DNA of 64,000 bases, taken from the NCBI GenBank assembly GCA_942492445.1, contig CALOEW010000066.1, forward strand, positions 1 through 64,000, in the 5' to 3' direction. Origin of the DNA: NORP240 sp942492445. Lineage in GTDB: Bacteria > Pseudomonadota > Gammaproteobacteria > Pseudomonadales > Pseudohongiellaceae. Below the pieces are notes generated by a model. It worked only from the letters and a program-made list of their open reading frames with translations. It was not told the origin of the DNA and made no database searches. Shown here piece after piece: positions 8,491 through 16,900 of the stretch. The translations under genes and the position numbers were made by a program. The first letter of the stretch is position 1. The number at the start of each line of letters is the position of its first letter.

Positions 8491-8838
8491 GTGTTAGGGA
8501 GTACCGACCGGTTGTTTGTTTATGGCACGCTGGCTCCGGGCCGGCAGAACGGGCATGTATTGGAGGGAATTCCGGGTACATGGGAGCCTGCCATTCTGCG
8601 GGGTAAGCTGGTTCAGGGGCGGCGGGGTTCGGCACGTGGATACCCGGGTGTCGTGCTGGGCCGATCTGCCGATAAAATCCATGGGGAGTTATTCAGCTCA
8701 AGGAAGCTGTCCTGGCACTGGAAACGGCTGGACAAATTTGAGGGCAATGGCTACAGGAGGCAGACAACCTCCGTTTTTTTGGGCAATGGGAAAACGGCAA
8801 GTGTGCAGGTATACGTTCTCAGAACCCCCGGAACCTGA
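8491..8838 (+). CDS. Gamma-glutamylcyclotransferase family protein
   Basis: Small AIG2/GGACT-fold protein of 115 residues expected to release 5-oxoproline from a gamma-glutamyl amine or amino acid; the exact substrate is not known. The substrate-loop motif FVYGTLAPG lies at residues 9-17, and the probable catalytic glutamate is in LDKFEGNGYRR, which matches the family pattern D-x-x-E-G-x-x-Y. The start is GTG 8491, chosen because AGGAG lies seven bases upstream. A gamma-glutamyltransferase gene points the other way about 750 bp away, suggesting both act on gamma-glutamyl compounds, although they are not in one operon. Confidence 0.83.
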   Translation: MLGSTDRLFVYGTLAPGRQNGHVLEGIPGTWEPAILRGKLVQGRRGSARGYPGVVLGRSADKIHGELFSSRKLSWHWKRLDKFEGNGYRRQTTSVFLGNGKTASVQVYVLRTPGT

Positions 8839-9014
8839 GCGTCAGCGTATGGGGTGATTGTCAAAAGACCCCTCAGGGCATTGCGGGTGAACACGGGATG
8901 AGTTCAGGTCGACAATTGTAGCGACGGGAACAGTCAGGATAGAGCTGGCAAAACAGGACCTGTTGCGGGATGTTTTGGTATGATGATAAGGGCAATTTTA
9001 TCCGGGGGCTGACG

Positions 9015-9923
9015 ATGCGGGTTCTAATTTTTGCGAGCTTGCTGCTGGCGAGTTCCATGGCCCAGGCACTGACTTTTCGTTTCAACGATGACGAGGTGGT
9101 GGGCAACAGTCTGGAAATCGAAACAGGTTACGAAGACACATTTGTCAATCTGGGGCGCGTCTATGGCCTGGGATATCGGGAATTGATTGCAGCCAATCCG
9201 GAGGTTTCACCCTGGGTGCCGGGAGATGCTACGTCAGTGCAACTGCCGTTGTCCTTCATATTGCCACGCCAGGGTCTGACCGGGGAGGAAAACGTGGTTC
9301 TCAACCTGGCCGAATTCCGTCTTTATCATTTCATTCCGGAAAAGAATATCGTCCGGGCATACGCCGTAGGTATCGGCAAGGAAGGTTGGCAGACTCCCAC
9401 ATCCGATGCCCGGGTTACAGGGGTCGTGCAGAATCCAAGCTGGACACCCCCTCAGTCCATCAGGCAGGAGCAGGCCGCCCGGGGAGTCATTCTGCCGTCG
9501 GTTATTCCGCCCGGCCCGGAAAACCCTCTGGGAGACTACGCAGTGGCGCTGTCCATTCCCGGTTACCTTTTTCATGGCAGCAACAAGAAGCTTGGAATCG
9601 GCATGCGAGTCAGCCATGGCTGTATCAGGTTATACGATAGTGATATCGAGGAACTGGCCCACAGTGTCCGGCCGGGGTTGCCGGTCAGCATCATCAATGA
9701 GCCGGCTAAAGCCGGCTGGAAGAACGGGCAGCTTTACCTTGAGGTGCACCCGCTGCTGGAAGAGGATCGAGGCAGGGACCTGGAATTGCAACGGATTATT
9801 GCCGACGCGCTGTCTCGACGCCCGGATCTGACAATAGAGATAGACTGGGACAGGGTAGGGCAGATCGAAGCAAAAAAAAGTGGTGCACCGGAGATAATTT
9901 CAGTAGCCGCACGGCCCTCCTGA
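9015..9923 (+). CDS. L,D-transpeptidase with LysM-like domain (ErfK/YbiS type)
   Basis: Periplasmic peptidoglycan-modifying enzyme. The start is ATG 9015, which gives a signal peptide with a cleavage site near residue 17 (SMAQA); an in-frame start upstream at 8970 would add 15 residues and spoil it. Residues about 36-80 look like a LysM peptidoglycan-binding motif, and the YkuD domain carries HGSN and SHGCIR with catalytic Cys 203. E. coli members of this type (ErfK, YbiS, YcfS) attach Lpp to the wall. The next gene, on the opposite strand, encodes an Lpp-like lipoprotein ending in lysine, which makes that role plausible here. Confidence 0.9.
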   Translation: MRVLIFASLLLASSMAQALTFRFNDDEVVGNSLEIETGYEDTFVNLGRVYGLGYRELIAANPEVSPWVPGDATSVQLPLSFILPRQGLTGEENVVLNLAEFRLYHFIPEKNIVRAYAVGIGKEGWQTPTSDARVTGVVQNPSWTPPQSIRQEQAARGVILPSVIPPGPENPLGDYAVALSIPGYLFHGSNKKLGIGMRVSHGCIRLYDSDIEELAHSVRPGLPVSIINEPAKAGWKNGQLYLEVHPLLEEDRGRDLELQRIIADALSRRPDLTIEIDWDRVGQIEAKKSGAPEIISVAARPS

Positions 9924-10013
9924 AAGGGCGGCCCAAAGGAATGAAAATGCCGGGCCCTGCCTCTGCTGACAGATTCCCGGCCCTTCCATGTAGGCTGTGG
10001 AGTATCGGCCTGG

Positions 10014-10301
10014 TTATTTGCTGCTGATAGACTCTGCCAGGCGATTGACGGCCTCATTGGCATCGTTTGCGGCACGAAGAGCCTGGTCAGCAGTGGCTTG
10101 TGCCCTTTCAGCCGCGGACATGGCCGCATTAGCCGCGCGCAGAGCCTCATCGGCGGTCTGCTGGGCCGACTGGGCAGTTGACTGGGCGGAATTGGCAGTT
10201 GCCTCCACCGCATCCACCCGGGAACTGCTGGCACAGCCGGTTACCAGAACCAGGGCGCAGGCCATGGCCGATATACCGATCTTGTTGGAAATAGACATCA
10301 T
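10014..10301 (-). CDS. Lpp/OprI-like alanine-zipper lipoprotein
   Basis: Small outer-membrane lipoprotein of 95 residues. The first of two adjacent ATG codons (10301) lies eight bases after GAGG. Signal peptide with lipobox LVTGC, then an alanine-rich heptad helix (repeated ALRAAN and AQ.TAD motifs) typical of a trimeric Lpp/OprI coiled coil. The last residue is lysine (ESISSK), as in E. coli Lpp, where this lysine is joined to peptidoglycan by L,D-transpeptidases. The convergent neighbour at 9015-9923 is such a transpeptidase. Likely role: tether between outer membrane and wall. Confidence 0.88.
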   Translation of the reverse strand: MMSISNKIGISAMACALVLVTGCASSSRVDAVEATANSAQSTAQSAQQTADEALRAANAAMSAAERAQATADQALRAANDANEAVNRLAESISSK

Positions 10302-10472
10302 TGTTTCGCCCTCAAGTCGCATTTGATTAATTAAAACATTACCACAGTCAATGTATCGGCAATTTTGCGTAACATCAATACCAAAGAATTTATAATAAAT
10401 GGTTACACGCCGTGCCCTGGCTCTGTGGTGATTGCCGCAAGGCGCGGAAGTCCAGGGGGTAGGTAACGCCGA

Positions 10473-11382
10473 TTACCACCTGGCGCGGTAACCTCGCGCA
10501 TCGATGTGTACGAACGGCCCATGATACCGGGTCGCATCGTAAACTCCCATGCCCCCGGGTGGCCAGTCGCGACCTCCCCTGGTGGCAAGCGATTCGGCAA
10601 GACTTGCCAGTGTGACGGCGTCCTCCCTGTTGACCTTGCCGTCGCCGTTCAGGTCGTCCATCAAGCCATCGTCGTCACTATCGATCCAGACATCGGCGGC
10701 GCCGCCATAGAGGTGCCGCGAGGTGGAAGTCACATTGCCAATGGAGCGATTGTAGTAAGGGAGTACGAAAACCACTCATCACGTACAGGGTTGGTGCCAT
10801 CCAGCCTCTCTGGTTGGCAGCCTCCAGCAGGGTTTCCAGTTTGATCAGCATGGCTGGGAGAATCAACAGGTAGGCCGGGCCATGTTCCGGCAGCTGCTTG
10901 CTGATGAACTGGCTGACAGTGAAGCTGGGCGATACCCGAAGCTCGGCCGGCGCGTAAGCCAGGTTTACAAAGCCTTTCGGGGCGGAATAAGTGGTAAGCC
11001 CCCGGAAAAGTTCCTTGACATAGCTGCCGATCCTGAACCCATCGAGAGCTTCCTGCTCGCCGTTCCTGAAAGGGGTCAGCACGAAAACCTGCAATACGAT
11101 TTCCTGGGCCTGGTGCTTAAAGGAAACCGGGTAGTGTCCCGGCTTTTCCGGAGCCAGCCATTCCCAGCCGTCCGCTATCGGGATCAGCTCGCCGTAGTCC
11201 GCCCGGGCACCGGCAATGGTTTTGACAGTCAGCCGCTCCGAGGGCATCACTGAGGTAGTGATGATACCCAGGTCGGTTTCCACGTCATGAAAAGCGATTG
11301 TAAAGTCCACACGTTTGGGCCCGGCCCAGACCATGGTAGAAAAACCCAGCAACAACCCTGTGAGCAATTGCACTGACTTCAT
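10473..11382 (-). pseudogene. MepK-like M15 (DUF882) peptidase with apparent frameshift
   Basis: Predicted periplasmic zinc peptidase of the YcbK/MepK group, which cleaves 3-3 peptidoglycan cross-links. The first frame (from 11382) encodes a signal peptide, an Ig-like beta domain and the start of the M15 fold as far as VMSGFRTP. The second frame (to 10473) continues with YYNRSIGN, SRHLYGGAADV and HIDARG, which carry the zinc ligands. One extra base near 10757-10758 separates them; removing it restores the family sequence. Between the zinc motifs is an acidic Ca-binding-like loop (DSDDDGLMDDLNGDGKVNRED). It lies 18 bp downstream of ldtD, as in the E. coli ycbB-ycbK order. True decay or a sequencing error cannot be told apart here. 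Confidence 0.8.
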
Positions 11383-11400
11383 AAACTTTGTAGTTCCAGA

Positions 11401-12975
11401 TTATTGAGTAAAATTTTTCTGTAGCCCGGAAAGCACGGCCTCGTCTCTCTCGTAAAGGTCATCGAGGTATCTCACGCCGCCGTGTTCCTGGGCAACAACA
11501 GTGAAGTAAAGCACGTGAACCGGCACGCGACTGGCCAGGTTGACGCGGGTTTCCTGGCCGCTTTCAACGGCTGCGTGAATGCGGTCCAGATCCCAACCCG
11601 GCGTTTCCTCAAGCAGCCAGGCGGCCAGCTCGAGTGGAAACTGCGTGCGTATGCAACCGGAGGAAAACGCTCTTTGCTGTTGTTGAAACAGGCCCCGGGT
11701 CGGTGTGTCGTGCAGATACACGTTGTGTACATTGGGGAACATGATCTTTACCTGGCCCAGGGCATTGTTGAGGCCGGGCTCCTGGCGCAATCGGTAAGAA
11801 AAATTCCCCCGGGTCACCTGGTTCCAGTCTATACCATCCGGGTCGAGTTCCCGGCCGCTGTTATCGAGGACACGGAATCCCAGTTCCCGGACCAGGCCGG
11901 GCTCATTGCGGAACAGTGGCAGTTTGTCAGCTTTGGCGATCGACGGTGGGATTTCCCACCAGGGGTTGAATATCAGGTACTCAATCTGGTCCGAGAAGAC
12001 CGGTGTTTTCCGATAAGTCTTGCCGACAATCGCCAGGTGGGATCTCAAGGGCTCGCCGTTTTCCCAGGTTGTCACGCTGAACCCGGCGATATTCACCCTT
12101 ACGTGCCGTTGCCCGAGATTGTCCGGCAGCCAGCGCCAGCGCTCGAGATTGACGCGCAGCTGGTCAAGTTTTTCCCCCAGCCCGCGATTCAACGCATTCA
12201 GGGTAGCCGGCCCTACAACCCCGTCGTCATCAAGGTTCTGCATCGACTGAAACAATTGAATCGCTTCTACAGTGGCTTCATCCATCAGGCCGGGCTGATA
12301 GTCAGGACTCAGCAGCTCAAGCTGGTTGAGCCGTTGTTGCAAGTCCAGAACCCGTTCACCGCTCATGCCCTGACGCAGCAGCGGACCTGCCGGAACTGCC
12401 AGGACGGGCTCTGCCTGCTGGCGTTGCAGATTGCGAAGTTCAGCCTGCAACCTGCGATACTCTGGCTGCACCGGCGCAAATTGCTCCAGGCTCGAAGTGA
12501 CGGTCTGCTCCTCAAGAGCCTGTTGCAGACTGCCGGCCAGGTCTGCCTCCCGCCCCCTGGCGGTCCAGTCCGGCTCGACAGTGACCGGATCGAGCTTGCC
12601 ACTGAGCATGTGCCCGGCGGCTGCGAACCAGGCGTCTGTGGCGTAGTGTTCTCTTTGCTCCGCTTCGGTTCGCCACAACTGCAGTTGTGGCAGGTGATAG
12701 TGAGAGGGATCCAGCCCGTGTTCTGACAACTGTTCGAGGGCGTCGAGCAATTGTGCAAACAGTGAGTCATCACTCCACGCCGGCCTATCGCCTCGATCGC
12801 GATAAAATGCCCTGGTGATATCGTCAGCAAGAGTCGGCTCGGAAGGAAAGGTTCCATCGGTAAGTGACTGTGCGGAAAATCCCGGCCACGGGGAAAAACA
12901 GGCTGCCACGAGAGTGGCGAAGAGCAGGCAGGTTTTCAATGTCGGAGGCTGATTGCTGATGTCACATCTATTCAT
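11401..12975 (-). CDS. ldtD: L,D-transpeptidase, YcbB/LdtD family
   Basis: Periplasmic enzyme forming 3-3 meso-DAP cross-links in peptidoglycan. The start is ATG 12975, behind a strong AGGGGGAA site; the frame stays open further upstream but without a signal peptide. The 524-residue protein has, in order, a signal peptide ending near PGFSAQ, the helical scaffold domain (AWSDDSLFAQLLDALEQL), a peptidoglycan-binding domain (MSGERVLDLQQRLNQL to GVVGPATLNALN) and the YkuD catalytic domain with HDTP and SSGCIRTQ, which holds the nucleophilic cysteine. The MepK-like peptidase gene follows 18 bp downstream, pairing an enzyme that makes 3-3 links with one that would cut them. Confidence 0.93.
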   Translation of the reverse strand: MNRCDISNQPPTLKTCLLFATLVAACFSPWPGFSAQSLTDGTFPSEPTLADDITRAFYRDRGDRPAWSDDSLFAQLLDALEQLSEHGLDPSHYHLPQLQLWRTEAEQREHYATDAWFAAAGHMLSGKLDPVTVEPDWTARGREADLAGSLQQALEEQTVTSSLEQFAPVQPEYRRLQAELRNLQRQQAEPVLAVPAGPLLRQGMSGERVLDLQQRLNQLELLSPDYQPGLMDEATVEAIQLFQSMQNLDDDGVVGPATLNALNRGLGEKLDQLRVNLERWRWLPDNLGQRHVRVNIAGFSVTTWENGEPLRSHLAIVGKTYRKTPVFSDQIEYLIFNPWWEIPPSIAKADKLPLFRNEPGLVRELGFRVLDNSGRELDPDGIDWNQVTRGNFSYRLRQEPGLNNALGQVKIMFPNVHNVYLHDTPTRGLFQQQQRAFSSGCIRTQFPLELAAWLLEETPGWDLDRIHAAVESGQETRVNLASRVPVHVLYFTVVAQEHGGVRYLDDLYERDEAVLSGLQKNFTQ

Positions 12976-13264
12976 AAAATTTCCCCCTGTTGAGACCGGA
13001 CCTGGCAACAGGCCCTGCAGGGAGTCATCTTCAGATTGAAACAACAAGAATAATTGCCGGCACCGGGAGCGATACAGCCTCACAGCTGCAGGCGAGTTCG
13101 GCGTACAGTGAAGAATTAAGCGGCAAGTGGTTGTTCACTGTCAACTTATTTCTTTGCTCCAGGATTGCATCGTCCACTTTTTCCGTCTGCCGCCCCGTTG
13201 CATTACCGAATCACCGGTTCCTTACCCTACCTGTAACCCCTGCTTTTTTATTGCAGACTTCACG

Positions 13265-14494
13265 TCAGAACAATACCCGGCAGCGTATGGTGCCCCGAAT
13301 GCTGTTAAGCTTTTCCAGAGCCATCTTGCTGTACTGCACGTCGATATCCATAACCACATAGCCAACCTTGTCGTTGGTCTGCAGGTACTGGGAACTGATA
13401 TTGATTCCGGTCTCGGAAAAAATGCTGTTGATTTCCGACAGTATGCCCGGCACGTTCTGGTGAATGTGCAATAAGCGGTGTTTACCGGGATGGGCAGGCA
13501 GGGCAACCTCAGGAAAGTTTACGGCGGTGAAAGTTGAACCGTTATCGCTGTATGTCACCAGTTTTTCAGCCACCTCGATGCCGATATTTTCCTGGGCCTC
13601 CATGGTGCTGCCACCGATATGGGGAGTCAGCAGGCAGTTATCGTAGCGAGTTAGTGGAGACTCGAAAGTCTCGTCGTTGGAGGCCGGTTCGGTGGGAAAC
13701 ACGTCAATGGCCGCGCCAGCAAGGTGCCCGGTTTCCAGCGCATCTGCCAGGGCATCCAGGTCCACCACGGTGCCCCGGGAAGCGTTGACGAGAATACTTC
13801 CCGGCTGCATCCAGGCCAGCTGCTCAGCGCCGATCATATTGCGGGTCCGGGGCGTCTCCGGCACATGCAGGCTCACCACATTACAGGTGCTCATCAATTC
13901 CTCCAGAGTGCCGAGCTGAGTGGCATTGCCCAATGGCAGTTTGGTCATGATGTCGTACAGAAACACTTTCATGCCCATGGATTCAGCCAGCACGCTCAGT
14001 TGCGATCCAATGTTGCCATAGCCGACAATACCGAGCTTCTTGCCACGGGTTTCATACGAGCCGCGGGCGGCCTTTTCCCAGACCCCACGGTGCAGAAGGG
14101 CATTCTTCCTGGGAATACCACGCAGCAGCAGGATCGACTGACCGATTACCAGCTCTGCAACGCTGCGAGTGTTCGAAAATGGGGCATTGAATACCGGAAT
14201 TCCCCGCGACAGCGCGCTGTTCAGATCAACCTGGTTGGTGCCAATACAGAAGCAGCCAACTGCCTGGAGCCTGCCGGCTGCCTCGAAGACCCCCTCGGTA
14301 AGCCGGGAACGGGAGCGAATACCGACAAAGTGTGCATCGGCAATTCGCTCCCGGAGTTCCGCCTCGGGCAGTGCTGTTTTCAGATAATCGATGTTGTCAT
14401 ACCCGTGATGCCTGAGGGTATTTACGGCACTCTGGTGGACACCTTCCAGAAGTAGAAACTTGATCTTGCTCTTTTCGAATGAGGTTTGCTGCAT
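13265..14494 (-). CDS. serA: D-3-phosphoglycerate dehydrogenase
   Basis: First enzyme of L-serine synthesis, oxidising 3-phosphoglycerate with NAD; E. coli SerA can also reduce 2-oxoglutarate to D-2-hydroxyglutarate. ATG 14494 (MQQTSFEKSKIKFLLLEG) matches the E. coli N-terminus and follows GAGG. The 409-residue protein has CFCIGTNQVDL, the GYGNIG nucleotide motif, NASRGTVVD, PHIGGST with the catalytic His, and a C-terminal ACT domain (RLLHIHQNVPGILSEIN) expected to bind serine for feedback inhibition. It is divergent from a D-2-hydroxyglutarate dehydrogenase-like gene, an arrangement known from Pseudomonas in which the second enzyme recycles the SerA by-product. Confidence 0.96.
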   Translation of the reverse strand: MQQTSFEKSKIKFLLLEGVHQSAVNTLRHHGYDNIDYLKTALPEAELRERIADAHFVGIRSRSRLTEGVFEAAGRLQAVGCFCIGTNQVDLNSALSRGIPVFNAPFSNTRSVAELVIGQSILLLRGIPRKNALLHRGVWEKAARGSYETRGKKLGIVGYGNIGSQLSVLAESMGMKVFLYDIMTKLPLGNATQLGTLEELMSTCNVVSLHVPETPRTRNMIGAEQLAWMQPGSILVNASRGTVVDLDALADALETGHLAGAAIDVFPTEPASNDETFESPLTRYDNCLLTPHIGGSTMEAQENIGIEVAEKLVTYSDNGSTFTAVNFPEVALPAHPGKHRLLHIHQNVPGILSEINSIFSETGINISSQYLQTNDKVGYVVMDIDVQYSKMALEKLNSIRGTIRCRVLF

Positions 14495-14636
14495 GGGCTG
14501 TTCCAGCCTCGGTTTCTGATCGGCGATGGGTACCAAAGGGGGCGCATGGTAACATATCCAACCGGCAGTTTATCAGGGTATCCCGCCCCTGTTGCCGCGG
14601 CACCATCCACAGATCAGACTACAGGAACCCGCCCCA

Positions 14637-16049
14637 TTGAACGCAATCCCGGAAGACCCAGCAAACACCGTAGTGGCCAGTTTGCGGAAACAGTTAGGTG
14701 ACGAGTCCGTAAGAGTCGATTCCGATTCGTTGCTGACCTATGGCAGAGACTGGACCACAGCCTACCGGCCTGATCCCCTGGCAGTGGTACTGCCCCGGGA
14801 CATTGATCAGGTAATGAGCCTGGTGAAGCTTGCCAACAAGCTGGGTTTCTCGCTGGTTCCGTCGGGAGGAAGGACCGGCCTAAGTGGCGGCGCCGTGGCC
14901 CGTAACCAGGAGGTCGTGGTCGCTTTTGATCGCATGAACCGCATACTTGCTTTCGATCCGGTAGACCGACAGGTTGTCTGTGAACCGGGTGTTATCACGG
15001 AACAGTTACAACAGTTCGCTGAGCGGCAGGGTCTTTTTTATCCGGTTGATTTCGCATCCGCAGGGTCCAGTCAGGTTGGCGGTAATGTGGCAACCAATGC
15101 CGGTGGCATCAAGGTCATCAGATACGGAATGACCAGACAATGGGTGATGGGTCTGAAAGTGGTTACCGGGGGTGGAGAACTCCTGGAATTGAACAGGGGG
15201 CTGGTGAAGAATGCCACCGGGTATGATTTTCGCCATCTGTTTATCGGTTCGGAGGGTACCCTGGGACTGATAGTGGAAGTGACACTGGCATTGACAACGC
15301 CGCCTGCAGACCCCACCGTGCTGTTGCTGGCGGTAAGCGATATGCCATCCTGCATGGAGGTCCTCAAGACATTCCAACAGAAGCTTCAGCTGAGCGCTTT
15401 CGAATTCTTTTCCGAACAGGCTTTGTGTCATGTGATATCTCACAAGGCGCTCCAGCGTCCGTTCGAGACCAGGTCGCCTTTTTATGCGCTGATTGAGTTT
15501 GAGGTCGACAATGACACCCGGCTGGACGAAGCCATGTCGCTTTTTGAATACTGCCTGGAATCGGGTTGGGTTCTGGACGGAACGGTCAGCCAGAGTGTGG
15601 GCCAGGCTGAAGCACTGTGGCGCTTACGTGAGGACATTTCTGAAACAATCTCCAGATTCTCACCCTATAAGAACGATATCTCGGTGCGAGTGTCGCGGGT
15701 ACCGGAATTCCTGGCCCGGGTGGATGAACTGGTTACAGACCGATACCCGGATTTCGAAATTATCTGGTTCGGCCATATTGGCGATGGCAACGTTCATCTC
15801 AATATACTCAAACCGGACGGGCTTGAGCTCCAGGGTTTCCAGGAACAGTGCGGCGAAGTCAGCGCGGAAGTATTTCAGCTTGTAAAAACTTTCGCTGGCA
15901 GCGTGTCGGCCGAACATGGGGTCGGGCTGCTGAAAAAGGCTTATCTTGACGCTTCTCGTGGAAAGGCTGAAATCGCCTATATGCGGGAAGTCAAAAAGAT
16001 CTTTGACCCTAACGGAATACTCAATCCCGGCAAGATTTTCGATTCCTGA
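14637..16049 (+). CDS. FAD-linked D-2-hydroxyglutarate dehydrogenase-like oxidase
   Basis: GlcD/D2HGDH-family flavoprotein expected to oxidise D-2-hydroxyglutarate (or D-lactate-like acids) to the 2-oxo acid. The PCMH-type FAD domain includes PSGGRTGLSGGAV, SAGSSQVGGNVATNAGG and GSEGTLGL. The C-terminal substrate domain includes GHIGDGNVHLN and EHGVGLLKK with metal-binding histidines, and FDPNGILNPGKIF. The start is uncertain: I chose TTG 14637 behind AGGA, with another TTG at 14592; no ATG is suitably placed. The assignment of D-2-hydroxyglutarate rests on family resemblance and on its divergent position next to serA, as in Pseudomonas. Confidence 0.85.
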   Translation: MNAIPEDPANTVVASLRKQLGDESVRVDSDSLLTYGRDWTTAYRPDPLAVVLPRDIDQVMSLVKLANKLGFSLVPSGGRTGLSGGAVARNQEVVVAFDRMNRILAFDPVDRQVVCEPGVITEQLQQFAERQGLFYPVDFASAGSSQVGGNVATNAGGIKVIRYGMTRQWVMGLKVVTGGGELLELNRGLVKNATGYDFRHLFIGSEGTLGLIVEVTLALTTPPADPTVLLLAVSDMPSCMEVLKTFQQKLQLSAFEFFSEQALCHVISHKALQRPFETRSPFYALIEFEVDNDTRLDEAMSLFEYCLESGWVLDGTVSQSVGQAEALWRLREDISETISRFSPYKNDISVRVSRVPEFLARVDELVTDRYPDFEIIWFGHIGDGNVHLNILKPDGLELQGFQEQCGEVSAEVFQLVKTFAGSVSAEHGVGLLKKAYLDASRGKAEIAYMREVKKIFDPNGILNPGKIFDS

Positions 16050-16246
16050 CAGGTCGACACGGCTTCAGAACGGCCATTCGCGGATAGCTCTAAGAACCGG
16101 ATTGAATTGTCAGCGGGCCAATTGAAGTAACCGCCATCACCGCGCAGGAAGTGGAAAAGTCACTGCCGGTGAGCAACGCAGAAGTGACACAGGATTCCAT
16201 GGTTTGAGCCCGATGACAGACGCTGCATAGCCAACCTGCGCAAGCG

Positions 16247-16264
16247 ATGTAATGAAACTGTAAT
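16247..16264 (+). promoter_or_regulatory. Possible Pho-box-like direct repeat upstream of csp
   Basis: ATGTAAT and CTGTAAT are separated by 4 bp, giving the 11-bp period of a PhoB box; by eye 14 of 18 positions match the E. coli consensus. It lies about 185 bp upstream of the cold-shock gene in a 399-bp gap (16050-16448) that otherwise shows no gene. A chance match is quite possible. Confidence 0.2.
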
Positions 16265-16448
16265 CTGGAATTAATCTGTCACAGAAAACCTGCATTTGGT
16301 CGGACATTGCGCAATATCATCAAAAATTGAGTTCCATCCATATTGGGTTGAGAGTACACTCACCTGTGATTCCATGTCGGGATCAAGATCGGGACTTTAA
16401 AGCCCCATAAAGCAACACACCGGTTTTTGGTTATAGAAAGAGAAAGAT

Positions 16449-16658
16449 ATGTCAGAATTAGTTGAAGGTACCGTTAAGTGGTTCAATGACGAGAAAGGTT
16501 TCGGGTTCATTGAACAGGCAGAAGGCAAAGATGTGTTTGTGCACTTCAGCGCCATCAACGGTACGGGTCGAAAGAGCCTAAGTGAAGGCCAGAAGGTCAC
16601 CATGGAGGTGACTCAAGGTCAGAAAGGTCCACAGGCGGAAAACGTAACTCCACTGTAA
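16449..16658 (+). CDS. Cold-shock domain protein
   Basis: Single-domain OB-fold nucleic-acid-binding protein of 69 residues (CspA family), acting as an RNA chaperone or antiterminator. Both RNA-binding motifs are intact: KGFGFI (RNP1) and DVFVHFSAI (RNP2), after the usual TVKWFNDEKG start. ATG 16449 follows an AGAAAGA sequence. About 400 bp of non-coding DNA precede it, long enough for the structured leader typical of cold-inducible csp genes, though I could not identify one with certainty. An intrinsic terminator follows 12 bp after the stop codon, so it is monocistronic. Confidence 0.97.
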   Translation: MSELVEGTVKWFNDEKGFGFIEQAEGKDVFVHFSAINGTGRKSLSEGQKVTMEVTQGQKGPQAENVTPL

Positions 16659-16670
16659 ACGATATTGGCT

Positions 16671-16694
16671 AAAAGCCGGACTTTTCCGGCTTTT
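16671..16694 (+). terminator. Intrinsic terminator of the csp gene
   Basis: AAAAGCCGG (16671-16679), a 6-nt loop, then CCGGCTTTT (16686-16694): a perfect 9-bp stem whose 3' arm ends in T residues, directly downstream of the csp stop codon. Confidence 0.85.
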
Positions 16695-16900
16695 GGTTAT
16701 TCGAAGCCTGCGCCCCCGAGCACATTGGTTGTCCCAGTCGGCTTAATTGTTAGATTCCGAAAGTCGCAACTGTACGCGGCTGGAGAAATTGAATCGTCCC
16801 CTAGTGCCGGCGTTTCCCTGGCTTTGCTGTGTCTCGGAAAAAGCAAAACAGTAGCAACTGGTATCGCGGATTTCATGGCATTCCAAACCCGGTCGACTGG

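Noticed and set aside
11482..12726. Long open frame on the plus strand opposite ldtD (414 codons)
   Set aside because: It mirrors the clearly coding LdtD frame, has no recognisable domain and no ribosome binding site.
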